A DNA stretch of 64,000 nucleotides from Botryosphaeria dothidea (Eukaryota > Ascomycota > Dothideomycetes > Botryosphaeriales > Botryosphaeriaceae), in NCBI GenBank assembly GCA_011503125.2, contig WWBZ02000022.1, positions 2,604,001 through 2,668,000 of the forward strand, written 5' to 3'. How positions within the stretch are numbered: the first letter of the stretch is position 1; each line of letters starts with the position of its first letter. Below the pieces are notes generated by a model. It had not been told where the DNA came from. It did no database searches and saw only the letters and a program-made list of their open reading frames with translations. A program made the translations under genes and the position numbers. This document shows positions 1-10,603 of the stretch, piece by piece.

Positions 1-1
1 T

Positions 2-1599
2 AACCATGTGCAGATGTCACTCAAGGCCAGCATGCTCGACAAGGATTACGTGCCACCACTTACTTTTGACGAAATGAAGGCCGGTATGGTTGTGACTGGT
101 AAGATTCGCAAGGTCGAGGAATTCGGCGTTTTCATCGTCGTCGACAATTCCAAGAACGTCAGTGGTCTTTGCCACCGCAGCGAGATTGCGGACCAAAAGG
201 TCGAAGATGTGCAGAAACTTTACAACGAGGGCGATGTGGTGAAGGCTATCGTTCTGAAGGTGGACAAGGAAAAGCGCAAGGTCAACTTCGGCCTCAAGGC
301 ATCATACCTAAAGAACAGGTCTTCTGATGACGAAGACAGCGATGAGGATGGTGGCGTCGAGCTCGATATGGATGACAGCGATGAGGACGAAGAGATGGAT
401 GATTCTGAGATCGACCTCTCCAACGTCAAAGATATAGAGAGTGGCTCCGATGAGGAAGAAGACGAGTCGGCAGATGAGATGGACGTCGATTCTGCCCCCT
501 CCAGGCCTGTTAACGGACTCAGCACATCCGGTTTCGATTGGACCGGAAACTCTCTCGAGAAGGACCAAGCTGTGCAGGCCGGCGAATCCGATGACGAAGA
601 TGACGCTGCTGCCAAGAAAAAGAAGAAGAGCAAGAAGCCGACCATCAAGGAGGACCGCACTGGTGACCTGGATGTTCACGGTCCGCAGTCCGTTGCTGAC
701 TTCGAGCGTCTTCTCCTCGGTGACCCGAACAACAGCACTCTCTGGATGCAGTACATGGCGTTCCAGATTAGTCTTAATGAGGTGCAGAAGGCGCGGGAGA
801 TCGGCGAGCGTGCGCTTAAGACCATCAACATCCGGGAGCAGGAGGAGAAGATGAACATCTGGACGGCATTGCTCAACCTCGAGATTGAGCAAGGCAACGA
901 CGATGCGGTGGAGGGGACGTTCAAGCGGGCATGCGAGTACTGCGATACTGAGGAGATGCACAGCAAGCTCATCAGCATCTACACCAGCACCGGCCGCCAC
1001 GAGGTAAGCTCTAACCCTTCCCAACGTCCCCGAAAGTAGTAAATAGAAAGCAAGACTAACAGCCCCCACAGAAAGCAAGCGACCTCTTCCAACGCATGAC
1101 CAAGAACAAGTCCATCACGCCCAACCCCTCCTTCTGGCTCAACTACGCCACCTTCCTCATGACGACCCTCAACAACGCCGACCGCGCCCGCGCCCTCCTC
1201 GCCCGGGCCACCCAGTCCGTCCCCGCCCACCACCACCGCCAGCTCACCGCCAAGTTCGGCGCTCTCGAGTTCAACTCCCCCCACGGCGACGCCGAGCGCG
1301 GCCGCACCGTCTTCGAGGGCTTGCTCGCCACCTTCCCCAAGCGCTGGGACTTGTGGGACATGTTCGTCGACCTGGAGAAGGCGCGCGGTGAGAAGGATAA
1401 TGTGAGTAGGCTGTATGAGCGCATGGCTGGCAGCAGGATGAAGGCTAGGAGAGCGAAGTTCGTGTTTAAGAAGTGGGCGGAGTGGGAGGAGAAGAACGGT
1501 GACAAGAAGTCGAGGGAGAGAGTTGAGGCGCTGGCGAAGGATTATGCGGATAAGTTGAGGGAGAGAAAGGGCGAGGAGGACGAGGATGACGAGGAGTAG
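2..1599 (+). CDS. RRP5: rRNA biogenesis protein RRP5, C-terminal part (5' end outside the window)
   Basis: Rrp5 is a nucleolar RNA-binding protein needed for pre-rRNA cleavage at A0-A2 (18S route) and A3 (5.8S route). The visible part is about 509 residues in two exons (to 1003, from 1072). The 68-bp intron begins GTAAGC, has a GACTAAC branch site and ends CACAG, and the frame closes exactly. The fragment starts with the end of one S1 repeat (VQMSLKAS), then a complete S1 domain at about residues 20-100. A strongly acidic Asp/Glu/Ser linker and a Lys-rich patch (KKKKKSKK) follow, then HAT/TPR-type helical repeats to the end. This order matches the known family: many S1 motifs followed by C-terminal HAT repeats. 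The protein ends in an acidic EEDEDDEE tail. The open frame runs off the left edge, so most of the S1 array lies upstream. Confidence 0.93.
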
Positions 1600-2218
1600 A
1601 TCTCGACGAAGTGCGAGGTTGGAGGGGAGGGACCATTTTTTGTATAGTCAGCGCCGCGCGCAGTGTTAGGAATGCGCGTCAAAAAGTTGTCTTCGGGGCG
1701 TTTTGGGGTGGGATAGTAATTGCATGACAGAGCGTGTAGGCATCTGCATCTTTGAGAATATATGCTTTCTGTCTTTCTGAACAAGGGTTTTGCGATTTGC
1801 GTGATGCTCTCGTTCCATGATCATATGGGCGAGAATAATTCTCTCTCCAGCCAATTTGAATCATCATTAAATGGCCGAGGGGCTTCTGTTAGAGTAGTAG
1901 TATAATTTATTTGGTTTGGATAATACATTCATCTTCTCAACACTTCCTGCTCTCATAGCTCGTCGTCCCATACGACACGTATTGAATATCTAGCCGAACG
2001 GAATACACACCGAGAATAAAGAGAGGACGACCTTTGTCGGATATCACATCTCACACGTGCACATAAACGCCGGTTTGCCCCTTTTGTCCACACAAAATAT
2101 GCAAGATCTCCAAGAATCGACAAAAAGAAAACCGATCATATTCCACAATCCGTGAAGTTGATCTCTGGAAAATGTTTGCTCCTGCATCCAACACGTCACG
2201 AGTGTTCGCTCTAGGTGT
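1600..2218. other. Intergenic, convergent 3' ends of RRP5 and GGPP synthase
   Basis: No supported gene. Two transcription units end toward each other here. The interval becomes AT-rich near 1740-2160, as expected for terminators and 3' UTRs. No structural RNA recognised. Confidence 0.6.
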
Positions 2219-3564
2219 CTACTCCACCTTCATCTTCTCCAAAATCGCCCTCACCCCCTCCGCGCCCTCCTTTCCGCCCAGCTCCCCGGCCGTCCTCTCA
2301 GTCTCCTCGACCAGCTGCATCGCCTTCTCCCGCAGCTCCTTGATGCACCTCGCGCTGTACTCGAAGCTCCCTTTCCTCTCCATGTACGCGACGGCGTACT
2401 TCTTGACCTCCGGGTCGCCCGTCTTCTGCTTGAGGATGTTGACGAGCACGAGGTTGGCGGGGTCTGCGCGGATGGCGTGGATGACGGGGAAAGAAAATTT
2501 GCCCTCGGTGAGGTCTTCGGCGAAGCCCTTTTGCGCGGAGAGGCGCTCGGATTTAAGGTTGAGATGGTCGTCGAGGATTTGGAAGAGGAGGCCGATGGTG
2601 TTGACGAGGGGGACGCAGTTGCTGGTGAAGTCAGGTCGTTAGCTGCGGGCGTCCAGGTATAGAGATTTGAGGGTTGGGTTTTTGTGAGGTGAAACCTACA
2701 GTTCCCGACCCGATTCCGCCTGCATGAGCTTAATGGCCAATCTGAACAGGCCGCCCGTCTTGTTGCCGACCATTTCTAGGTAGTCGGCTTCACTGGGGCA
2801 GGTCAGGGTGTCGCGCCAGAACAAGTCCATGCCCTGGCCACGGTGTAGGTTGAGCAACTCCTCAGTGAATATTGTCATGGCGGCCGGGTTGCTCAGGGAC
2901 GAAAGCGCTTGTAGGGCAAGGAAGTAGACGTAGTTTGCGCTGTTGATGGTCTGGGCGGTGCCGAAGATGCTGTTGGCGACGGGCACGCCGCGGCGGAGCA
3001 TCGAGCTGTCTTCGACGTCGTCCACTCTGGAAAAGAGCAGAGAGTCAGCACCTCCGGCATTTTCTGGACCTGCAAATTTTGTGGATGGGGGCCTTACAGT
3101 AATGATGCGGTGTGAAGCATGCCCACGACTTTTGTGATTATCTCCAAAGACTTCTCCGGGACTTGTAGCCAAGCATTGAACGCGGCGATCATTTGGCTAC
3201 GAATATCCTTGCCTGGGTGACCGTAGAGATATTCATACGGCCCCAATAATATCCTTTCCTTCTCCGTTGACCATCCAGAGCCCTTCCCGTATATCAACTC
3301 GTCGCTGATGCTCCTCATGGGATCGGGCGGCGGCGGCGTCATGGGGACGGGGTATGCGTGGGTTTGTTGGGAGGGCGATAGCGGGGGGGAAAGAGAGGTG
3401 CCGCGCATCGAGGCCAGCGAAGTTTTCTTGGACGAGGAGATCCAGTCGATTTCGGAGAGGGGCCGAAGGACGGGCCGCTGTGGCTGGGCGCTGCCTGTGA
3501 TAATGCCGTTGGAGGAGGTGCGCGGGGGAATCGCGTTGGGCGACTGGAAGCTATGCGCCGTCAT
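2219..3564 (-). CDS. Geranylgeranyl diphosphate synthase
   Basis: This trans-prenyltransferase makes the C20 geranylgeranyl diphosphate used for Rab/Rho prenylation, carotenoids and diterpenes. Three exons (3564-3098, 3026-2700, 2621-2219) give about 398 residues. The introns are 71 and 78 bp, GT-AG, and all phases close. The first Asp-rich motif DDVED lies at residues 158-162, split from the upstream helix by intron 1. The second, DDHLN, is at about 282-286, and a conserved [10 protein letters not shown] block lies between them. Residues 1-75 are Pro/Ser-rich and disordered-looking; the catalytic fold starts near [17 protein letters not shown]. The start chosen is the first ATG in the exon-1 frame, but a protein-like 106-codon frame lies just upstream (3916-3596), so an extra N-terminal exon is possible. 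With no terpene cyclase or P450 nearby, the housekeeping (Bts1/al-3-like) role is more likely than a metabolite-cluster copy. Confidence 0.93.
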
Positions 3565-5255
3565 GGCTGTCTGGCAACGAAGCGGAGGCAGTCGGCTAGG
3601 CTACTGAAGGAGGCGCGTGCTGGCGGCGAGGCGCGGAGGGAGAGCAGGGCTTGTTGCGCGGACGAGTTCCCCGAAGAAGGCGCGAGCTCTGAGCTGTCTC
3701 AGGTTGCCGTATGGCGGCGGGCTTGTGATCGTGGGCGTCGCGGGGTCCCTTGGCTTCGCGACGGAGATTCCTCCACGGTGGAATTGGTGTATGAGATGTT
3801 GTGGGCGAGTATGGCGGCAGGATTAGCGAAGAGGAGGGTCGCGCAGCTGGAGAGGCCGGATTGGGCGGCGACTCGTAGAAATAGGAGTGATACGGGCGGC
3901 GTGGTGCTGTGACCATTGCTCCCCCTCTCAGCAGAGCTGGGCGTGGATGACGCTGGTGCGGTCAGGGATCGCTGTCACATGCGGCCGCAATGCGCCGCTG
4001 ATCTGCCCTGCCCGGCGCCAACATCAACCCATCGTCCCAGCCATCGCAGCACCCCGGCCGCCCACTCCCCAACCGGCACAAGCTTCGTCGAAAAGTTTCT
4101 TTCTCTCCAAGCTAATTGCAGCATGCCCGATATCACAAAAAGCACTTTTGCCCGGTGCCTTGTGCCTGGCGCCTCCCGCCCATCGTCACACAGGCTGACT
4201 TGTAACATATCGTTCTGCAAGAGGCCCCGCTTTCGGCTGCTCTGGTTGGCCAAGGAAGATCGGGTACCACACTTGAATTCCGGGGTTAGCTGCCTGCTCT
4301 GAGGCCACCGAATATTCCCATTCACCCTCTAGCGCCAGTTTTGGCGCCTGTGGCTTCTTCCTCGGCTTGTCGTATTGCCAACGCGATCGTCTGTGACGAG
4401 CTGAGAGCAAAAGGAAGAGATGGTTCAGCGCTCAGCTGTGGTCGCATGCAAGGGTGGCTTATCGATTCCATGAGAATAGTGTTTCGAGACCGATCAGGAC
4501 TTAAGGGGATGAAAAGAATACAGGTCATTCGACCATGAACTGTGCATGGTGAAAGACCACTCCTTCGCCGCTATCGCCGCAAATGCATACATTGCGGGAC
4601 TCCGCTTCGAGGCTTCGTAATTCGGAGGTCAGTGCATGAAGTGAGGTGAGGTGACCTTCCACGAATGCTCCAGGGGCCTTGTGGCGATCAATGTCTACCA
4701 CACCATAAATTCTGCTGCCTAGCAGCCCAACAATTATTCTCCTATTGCACCCTGAATCCAAGATTGGCGGTCAGTACATACATTTGGGCACCTTATGTGA
4801 TATCCAGCTCTTCATTTATTCCACGCACCAAAACGTTCCTCTGGTAAGGTTCTCTGCGAGTGGTGATAGCAACATTACAAAAGAGTGGCTCCAGTAAATA
4901 GTGACTGAAGTCCACCTAGGAGGGCAACGCCTCCTATGCTATAAGAAGGGAAAACAGACCCGAAGGAACAAGCCGTTTCGCTGGTATACTTTTAAGCTTC
5001 TTACACTCATCCTTGCATAGAGTGTACAGGCATCCGCGCTGCGATTTACCCTGAGGCGTACAAGTTATGAATACACGGAATGAGCGCCCGTCGAGTTCAT
5101 GAACAGCAGTTCTTGAGGTTGCAATCCTGGTTGATTTGTAGTTAAGAGAGGCTGCTTTTATCTTTTGATAACCGAAGGCAAAATAACGAATTACCTCCAC
5201 CCATATAAACCAAGCGCTATGCTGAGCTACCACCCACACGGCTCATAAACCTTCT
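3565..5255. other. Intergenic, no supported gene (upstream of GGPP synthase)
   Basis: The first 350 bp may be 5' leader or an extra exon of the GGPP synthase gene. The rest (3920-5250) has only short frames without protein-like composition. A weak 7-bp inverted repeat (TAGGAGG/CCTCCTA) lies at 4917-4936. Confidence 0.5.
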
Positions 5256-6147
5256 TCACGCACTCATCCTCATAGCACCCACCAGCCACGCAACCCCCGC
5301 CTGCACCCCATCCACAACCCACACCCTCTCCCCCTCCTCCTTCCCCAGCTCCTCCACACACGCCTCCCGCACCGTCTCATTCATCCCCGCCATCCCCGCA
5401 CACCCCAGACACACCGCACCCACCTTCCCCGCCCCCACCAGCCTCCTCGTCGCCCGCACCATCCGCCTCCTCACCTCCCCAGCCTCGACATTGTGCAGCT
5501 CCGTCGCAGTCAAGCCCGTCGTCTGCGTCCCGGCGAACCGCCTGCTCCCCTCCGCCCCGAGGAACCGCGTCACCGCACCGCCCAGGACGCCCTCCCACAC
5601 CGCGCCCGTGCTGACGATGCCGAACGCCTGGTCGGGGCTGATGAGCTGCAGGCTGGCGGCCACGCTGGCCTCGAAGATGCCGGTGACGGGCTTGCGGCGG
5701 GCGCGCACGTGCGGGTCGGCCTTGAGGGCGGCGACGAGCGGGTGCGGCGAGTAGCAGGCGACGAGGAAGGCGTCATGGTGGGCGAGGAGCGGTTGGAGGG
5801 ACGGGATGGAGTGGGCGACGGAGGTGGCGGCGTCGTCTTCGTTGTTGATGGATGGAGGGCCTGAGGGCGCGGTGAAGAAGGTTGTTGTTATGGACTGTTT
5901 TGCGGGGAAATGTGAGTATAGGGTAGTATAGGTAGATGTGAGCGGCTGCTTTTCATATTGGTCACGGGGTTTTGCAGTGGTTGGCCGTTTTTCTTTTTCT
6001 TTGTCCTTGATGAATTGGAGAAAAATGAGAGAGCGGTAAGCTTACGTCCTGAAAGCCAAGGGCATCAACGAGAGGTTTGAGGCCTTCGGTCATGGAAGCA
6101 GTTGAGTTCGGATTAATAATGAGGATTGAGCGCTTTGATGCAGTCAT
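5256..6147 (-). CDS. Asp/Glu/hydantoin racemase family protein (DCG1-like)
   Basis: The gene has two exons (6147-6046 and 5894-5256) joined across a 151-bp GT-AG intron in phase 0, giving 246 residues, the usual length for yeast Dcg1 and bacterial hydantoin racemases. The N-terminus ILIINPNSTASMT is the conserved first strand and loop of the family. The paired cysteines expected in this two-base racemase fold are present: Cys81 in LVACYSPHP and Cys199 in GCAGM. The TAPSGPPSIN stretch after the intron is also typical. Known members act on 5-substituted hydantoins or amino acids; yeast DCG1 is under nitrogen catabolite control, but its reaction is unproven. No allantoin or hydantoin gene lies beside it, so the substrate is unknown. 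The start is set by the conserved N-terminal strand. Confidence 0.88.
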
Positions 6148-7135
6148 CGTGGCGATTTCGTGCGCAGTGAGGCTGTAGGTGAGTCCGAAAAGAGACACGG
6201 CACCGCAGTTGGAGGTAGTAGCGGGAGTGATAAGAGGTAAGCTGCAGAAAAAAAGTGGTTTAACAACGACGCAAGTGAGAGTGCGTGCAGACTGTTGGCC
6301 GAAATAATGCTTGTGTTTGCGCTCTGAGCTTTTTGCCCTCCCCCGCAATTCAACGCCGCAAAGATTGGACGATCCCTGTGTGGAGCTCCGAGCTTGTGGC
6401 GGTGCGCCCAATGATGTCATTCCTCATCTCACGATGGAAACCACGCTTTCGCATCACAGTAGCGCGTCTGGGCATGCAGCGATTCTGCAAACCTGCTGCG
6501 AGGCGAGTCATCGGCCAGGCTCTCTGCTTGGTCATAGCGTGCCCAGCACTACCGCATCGCAAAGTTTCGATGCGTGAGTCCCTGTTTTTGCACAGCCCCA
6601 GGGACTTTTCTTGAGTGAGCTCAACACCAATTGGTTTAGGGGCAGTCATGACCTTGTGCAGCTCCAGGGTCAAACCAATGACCTCACCAACACGCCTGCC
6701 CGATCATCTAACGGTCCTGCACATCTGACGTTATGTGCGGTAGGGTGCGAGAAGTCGTCGGAAAAGTAATCATTGCTGTAGCTAGCTGATTCAAGATAGG
6801 TATCCAAAAGCCATTCCTTGGCATCTCCGCCCAACCTCCGTATTATTTCTGCCCCTGTCCCGTTCGCGTCATCCCAACGCCGACAGTGGCGCGCATGAAG
6901 GCATGAAAATCGTCGTCGGACGTGGTTCTGAATCGTAATGAAGCGGTGGTGTTGGATCTTCCAAGCATCGCAAAGAGGGCGGCATGCATAAGCATTCGGG
7001 GGGTATCAGTGGTTTGCCTGCACTGAAGTGGGTCGTCAGCTTAGCTCATATGGGCGCGCAAGGGCAGTGAACGCAGTTCCATACATACATTCTCTTCACT
7101 AGATCATGGAACATGTCGATCGTGGTCGGTTGCAA
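6148..7135. other. Intergenic, no supported gene
   Basis: This is the 5' flank of the DCG1-like gene. Only short open frames with unbiased composition; no recognised RNA or repeat. Confidence 0.5.
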
Positions 7136-7312
7136 TCAGCGGAAGCAGCTAAACCGGCCGAGGCTGAAGCGGAAAGGTGCTCTGCGGACGCCGTGCTTAT
7201 CGACGACAATGCCGCCACCTGCAAAGGATCAGCTCAGGATACTTAATATAGAATATGGTGCCTTCTTACCTGCGCGACGGCCGCCGAAATGCTTGGTCCA
7301 CATCAAACCCAT
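7136..7312 (-). CDS. Candidate two-exon microprotein gene (41 residues), unrecognised
   Basis: On the minus strand a pyrimidine-rich leader runs into an ATG in good context (ACAAC before ATGGG). A 43-nt exon (7312-7270) encodes MGLMWTKHFGGRRA and ends at a consensus GTAAGA donor. A 51-bp intron with a GCTGATC branch and a TTTGCAG acceptor follows. Exon 2 (7218-7136) closes the frame at TGA after 27 codons. The product is very basic (several Arg/Lys/His). I do not recognise the family. The splice signals are better than expected by chance, but an alternative acceptor nine codons further on would give a different C-terminus. Treat as a hypothesis. Confidence 0.3.
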
Positions 7313-8964
7313 GTTGTCTGGTTGAGAGCTGCTGAGATGTTGCGTAGAGCGTTGGAGGTCGGTTGCTGTAGGCGCTGTAGGGAACTTTAGAGGTTTCGCA
7401 GCAGTTGAAGATGTCGAGGTGATGGGTGAACCGCGAGACACGTCAGGCGGGTCCGCTGGTTTTAAATCCAGGGCCAGCAAGCGCTGCCGCGCCCTTGGCA
7501 GCGCTTGCTGGCCTGTTAATCTCTATTGTGATCTGTGGCTGTGTGGCTGTGCGCATGCGCCACAAGCTATCGCAGCAACGGTGGCGATGTTGAATGGCTA
7601 AGTCATCCTGTGAGCCTGTATGTAGTCTCCGTAAGGTCTCTATAGGGCGAAGGCCGCGTCGGTTCCACGTCGAGCAGCCGTTCGTTCGTCCTCTTGGTTG
7701 CTTGGCACCACATGCTACGACACTAGAACAAGCGCGCTGGTGCTTTCCCACTTCCATCGGAACACAGATGTGCAGAGGATAGCTTGGGTTATTCCAATGA
7801 GCATCGCTGTTTTATTGCGTCTTTCGTCATGCTCCCCGAGAAACTCGTAAATTGCACATACGTCAATCGGCACGATCTCCAGACGGAGGCGCCCACTCCC
7901 GCTTCGGGGGCTCCTCCACAGGGATCAACTGTCCTGGGCGGCCGAGACTCGTCGTCAACGCGCTAGGCAATCCGGTGGGTTAATATAATGCAATGAGTGC
8001 CCATCCCTCGTTACGAAGTAAAAGCGCCACTTCGACGTCTGTTTAATCAATGACCCGTCATGCAAACACGTCCATCTCTTCCTTTTCGCACGTAGCGCCT
8101 TACGCACATCACCCGAACGCGAGACGAAGTTTATGCCAACGTTAGGCACCCCAGGCTAGCCACATTGTGACTTGCAGAAAGAGCGAGCCCTTTCCGTTAA
8201 CCGCCTATTGCTGGTCAGCTGTTGCTTACCTCCAAATTGCATGCCGCGCAGACACGCGTCTCGATACTTGGTCGCGCAATTGGGGGCATATCCCGTCGGA
8301 GATTGCTCTGCGGGAAGACTGTGCCACAGACAGTCTAGACAACCTCCATCCGATCCTATGTGGGTTGATCCTCGCCCAGCCACTGCCAGGGTGCTCAGAC
8401 CGCGCCAACGCCAGGCACCGCACAGCTTGTTTACTGTGCCGTATCAAATAGCACGAGCCCGATTGCAGTTTTGAGATTGGTACACCATGCTTCTAGGTTC
8501 GACAGCGCGGCCATTTCACAGAATTGCCATAGAACTTGGCGCGACCGTCTAGGCGTGAATATTCTCGGGTTTTCAGCATTGATGCCCGCTCGATTATCCC
8601 TCTGTCCGCGAGTGGGCTCCCGATTTGTCCTTGCAATGTTGAGCCAAGCAACCAGCCATGATACTTCACATATTCAGCAAACCGCAGAATAGATAAACGT
8701 ATGCCGTAGAGATGCCGCAGCAGATGCTGCAAATTCATTCGTAAAGATACATGGTGTTTGCTGAGACCCCGGCGATGAAGTTTGAGAGGAGACCGTACTA
8801 CGAAATCATGCTGGCGCAGCCGACCTGTTCGGCGCGAAATAACCAGATGCCGACCGTAACGCCTCCAGCAGCATTTTTTGTGTTGTGTTCCATCCTGTCC
8901 CAGTTGTATACTACAAAGATCCTAATGGAGCGGTGCGAGAAGTGTGGCGTAACGCAGGACGCGT
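7313..8964. other. Intergenic region with a strong hairpin
   Basis: No supported gene. It holds the 17-bp inverted repeat at 7472-7513 listed separately. From 7520 to 8960 there are only short frames in all phases; 8750-8964 is the 3' flank of TIM9. Confidence 0.5.
7472..7513. repeat. Perfect 17-bp inverted repeat with an 8-nt loop
   Basis: The left arm 7472-7488 (GGCCAGCAAGCGCTGCC) is the exact reverse complement of the right arm 7497-7513, with GCGCCCTT between them. The stem is GC-rich and would form a very stable hairpin in RNA or a cruciform in DNA. It sits about 160 bp upstream, in the minus-strand sense, of the candidate microgene. Function unknown. Confidence 0.9.
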
Positions 8965-9355
8965 TTACCTGCCGGGGAGGGCACCAGTCTGAGCCATGGC
9001 GGCATTCTGCTCCTGGAAGCGGTTTCCAAGCCTCTCCGAGCCCTTGAGGATCTTGTCGACGCACCTCATCACGCAGCCTTCCTCACGCGAGCCCAGCGAC
9101 TTGGTGGAGAAGTCGGTGATGCAGTCGTCGAAGCAGCGCTGGACGAGGTTGGAGTACATCTGCGACGCCAATTAGCATCGAGCGCGGACGCGGGGATGGA
9201 GAAGCAGCGCACCGTCATGAACTCCTTCATCTGCTTGCGCTCCATGCGGCTCTGCAGCTCGCGCTGCTCAGCACCAGTGAGACTGCCGCAGAATGTTCAC
9301 GTTAGCTCGGAGGGGCGTGCGCGGCCGGGGCTGGGGCTGGAGCTCACCCGTCCAT
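8965..9355 (-). CDS. TIM9: Mitochondrial import inner-membrane translocase subunit TIM9
   Basis: Small Tim chaperone of the intermembrane space; with Tim10 it escorts carrier proteins to TIM22. Three exons (9355-9348, 9282-9213, 9159-8965) encode 90 residues, against 87 in yeast. Exon 1 is only 8 nt (ATG GAC GG); the join gives [12 protein letters not shown], matching fungal Tim9. Intron 2 is 53 bp and restores KEFMT-MYSNLV. The twin CX3C motif is complete: Cys35/Cys39 and Cys55/Cys59, which form the two disulfides after Mia40 oxidation. The GxRFQEQNA-like C-terminal signature ([10 protein letters not shown]) separates it from Tim10 and Tim8. No presequence, as expected. All phases close. Confidence 0.95.
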
Positions 9356-10603
9356 TGCAAAGGAGCTTGATTGCGCGAGTCACAAGGGGCCAGCTGTCAA
9401 GGATGGGGCGGGGCGATGATGCGGTGGTTGCGGTGTGCTGGATGGGTTGCGGAGGTGCTGGAGTGTGCCTGGGCGGGAGCTTTGATAGTGGAACAACTTT
9501 TCTGACGTACGGCGCTGGTGCCAGTGCCAGCGCCCACGGGCGGCTTGGCTCGGCGCTGTGCCGGGGAACCGCGTGATGAGACAGGCTCCCAGCGCATCGC
9601 CTGTCGCTGGACAGACCGACAGACCGACAGACCCTGATGGCAGGCGATTAGCGCCGGGACAGCACGACGACTCGGCGGTCCTGACTCTTCTGATACAGCA
9701 GCGCCGTGTGTGCAAGAGGCCGGCGCGGACGCGGCCACGGGGAGCGTGGAGCAGCAGCTGGGGCTCTGGCTGGGGCGGCAGCGGCTCGCTTTGCTCTGCA
9801 GCTGTCGGCACGCCGCCGTCAACCACGGCTGGCAGCTAGCAGCCCAAGTCCACCAGTCCTTATTTTAGCCTAAGCCGCCGTTGCTTCTCCTGCTCGACTG
9901 CCCAAGCTCCCCTGGGACTGCCCAAAACACCTCCAAACGTTGTCGTCGCCGTCGCCGCCGCCGTCGTCGACGTCCGCGCCCTCGCTCCCGCCACAGCCTC
10001 ACACGCGCTGCCCGCCCGGCGCGTGCTCACTCTGCTGCACCGTCTCTCGTATTAGCGACGGGCAACCTAGGGGCTTCCTCATCGGGAGACACGCAGCATC
10101 AGCCACCGAGCAGGTCCTGCCCGCGCTCTCTCTCTCTCGCACACACCCAGCGACTCCCTCCGATCCTTTCCTGGACCAGCCGCGCCTCTGACCCTGGCGT
10201 CCTGCGACGAGCCACCAGCATATATCATCGCATTACATCACCCGCGCCCGCGAAAACTCGCGTTTCCTCACGTTTCACGACCTCCGACAGCAACGGCCGT
10301 CCTGCAGCCGCCGCCTCATACCCAGGCTTCTGACCCCCCCAGCGAGCGCGCTGCACCGCACGCCCTGCGCGCCCACCAAGCCCCAGACACCGGCCAGAGC
10401 CCGCCGCGCCCCAGGTCGCGCCGCCCTCCTGCCCCGGCGCCCGCATTGTCGAGCGGCGACACGTCCTCGCTTCGCCCTCGCTATTTTAGGATACGCCTGC
10501 CGGTACCCTCGCGAGCCTCCGCCTGCCGCCATTGCGACAACACCAGCACTCCACGCCCCCAAGAGCGAGAGGCGACCCGCCCTCCTCGCAGCAGCCCGCC
10601 GTC
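9356..10603. other. Divergent promoter region between TIM9 and the RhoGAP gene
   Basis: A GC- and CT-rich shared upstream region. It includes a short 8-bp tandem repeat (ACAGACCG, about three copies, 9611-9634) and long C/T-rich leader sequence at 9880-10600 typical of fungal 5' UTRs. No supported coding sequence. Confidence 0.55.

Noticed and set aside
2219..5255. Diterpenoid biosynthetic cluster around GGPP synthase
   Set aside because: No terpene cyclase, P450 or prenyl-using enzyme is adjacent; neighbours are RRP5 and a DCG1-like gene.
9611..9634. Three tandem copies of an 8-bp unit
   Set aside because: Too short and too few copies to mean more than simple-sequence slippage in a promoter.
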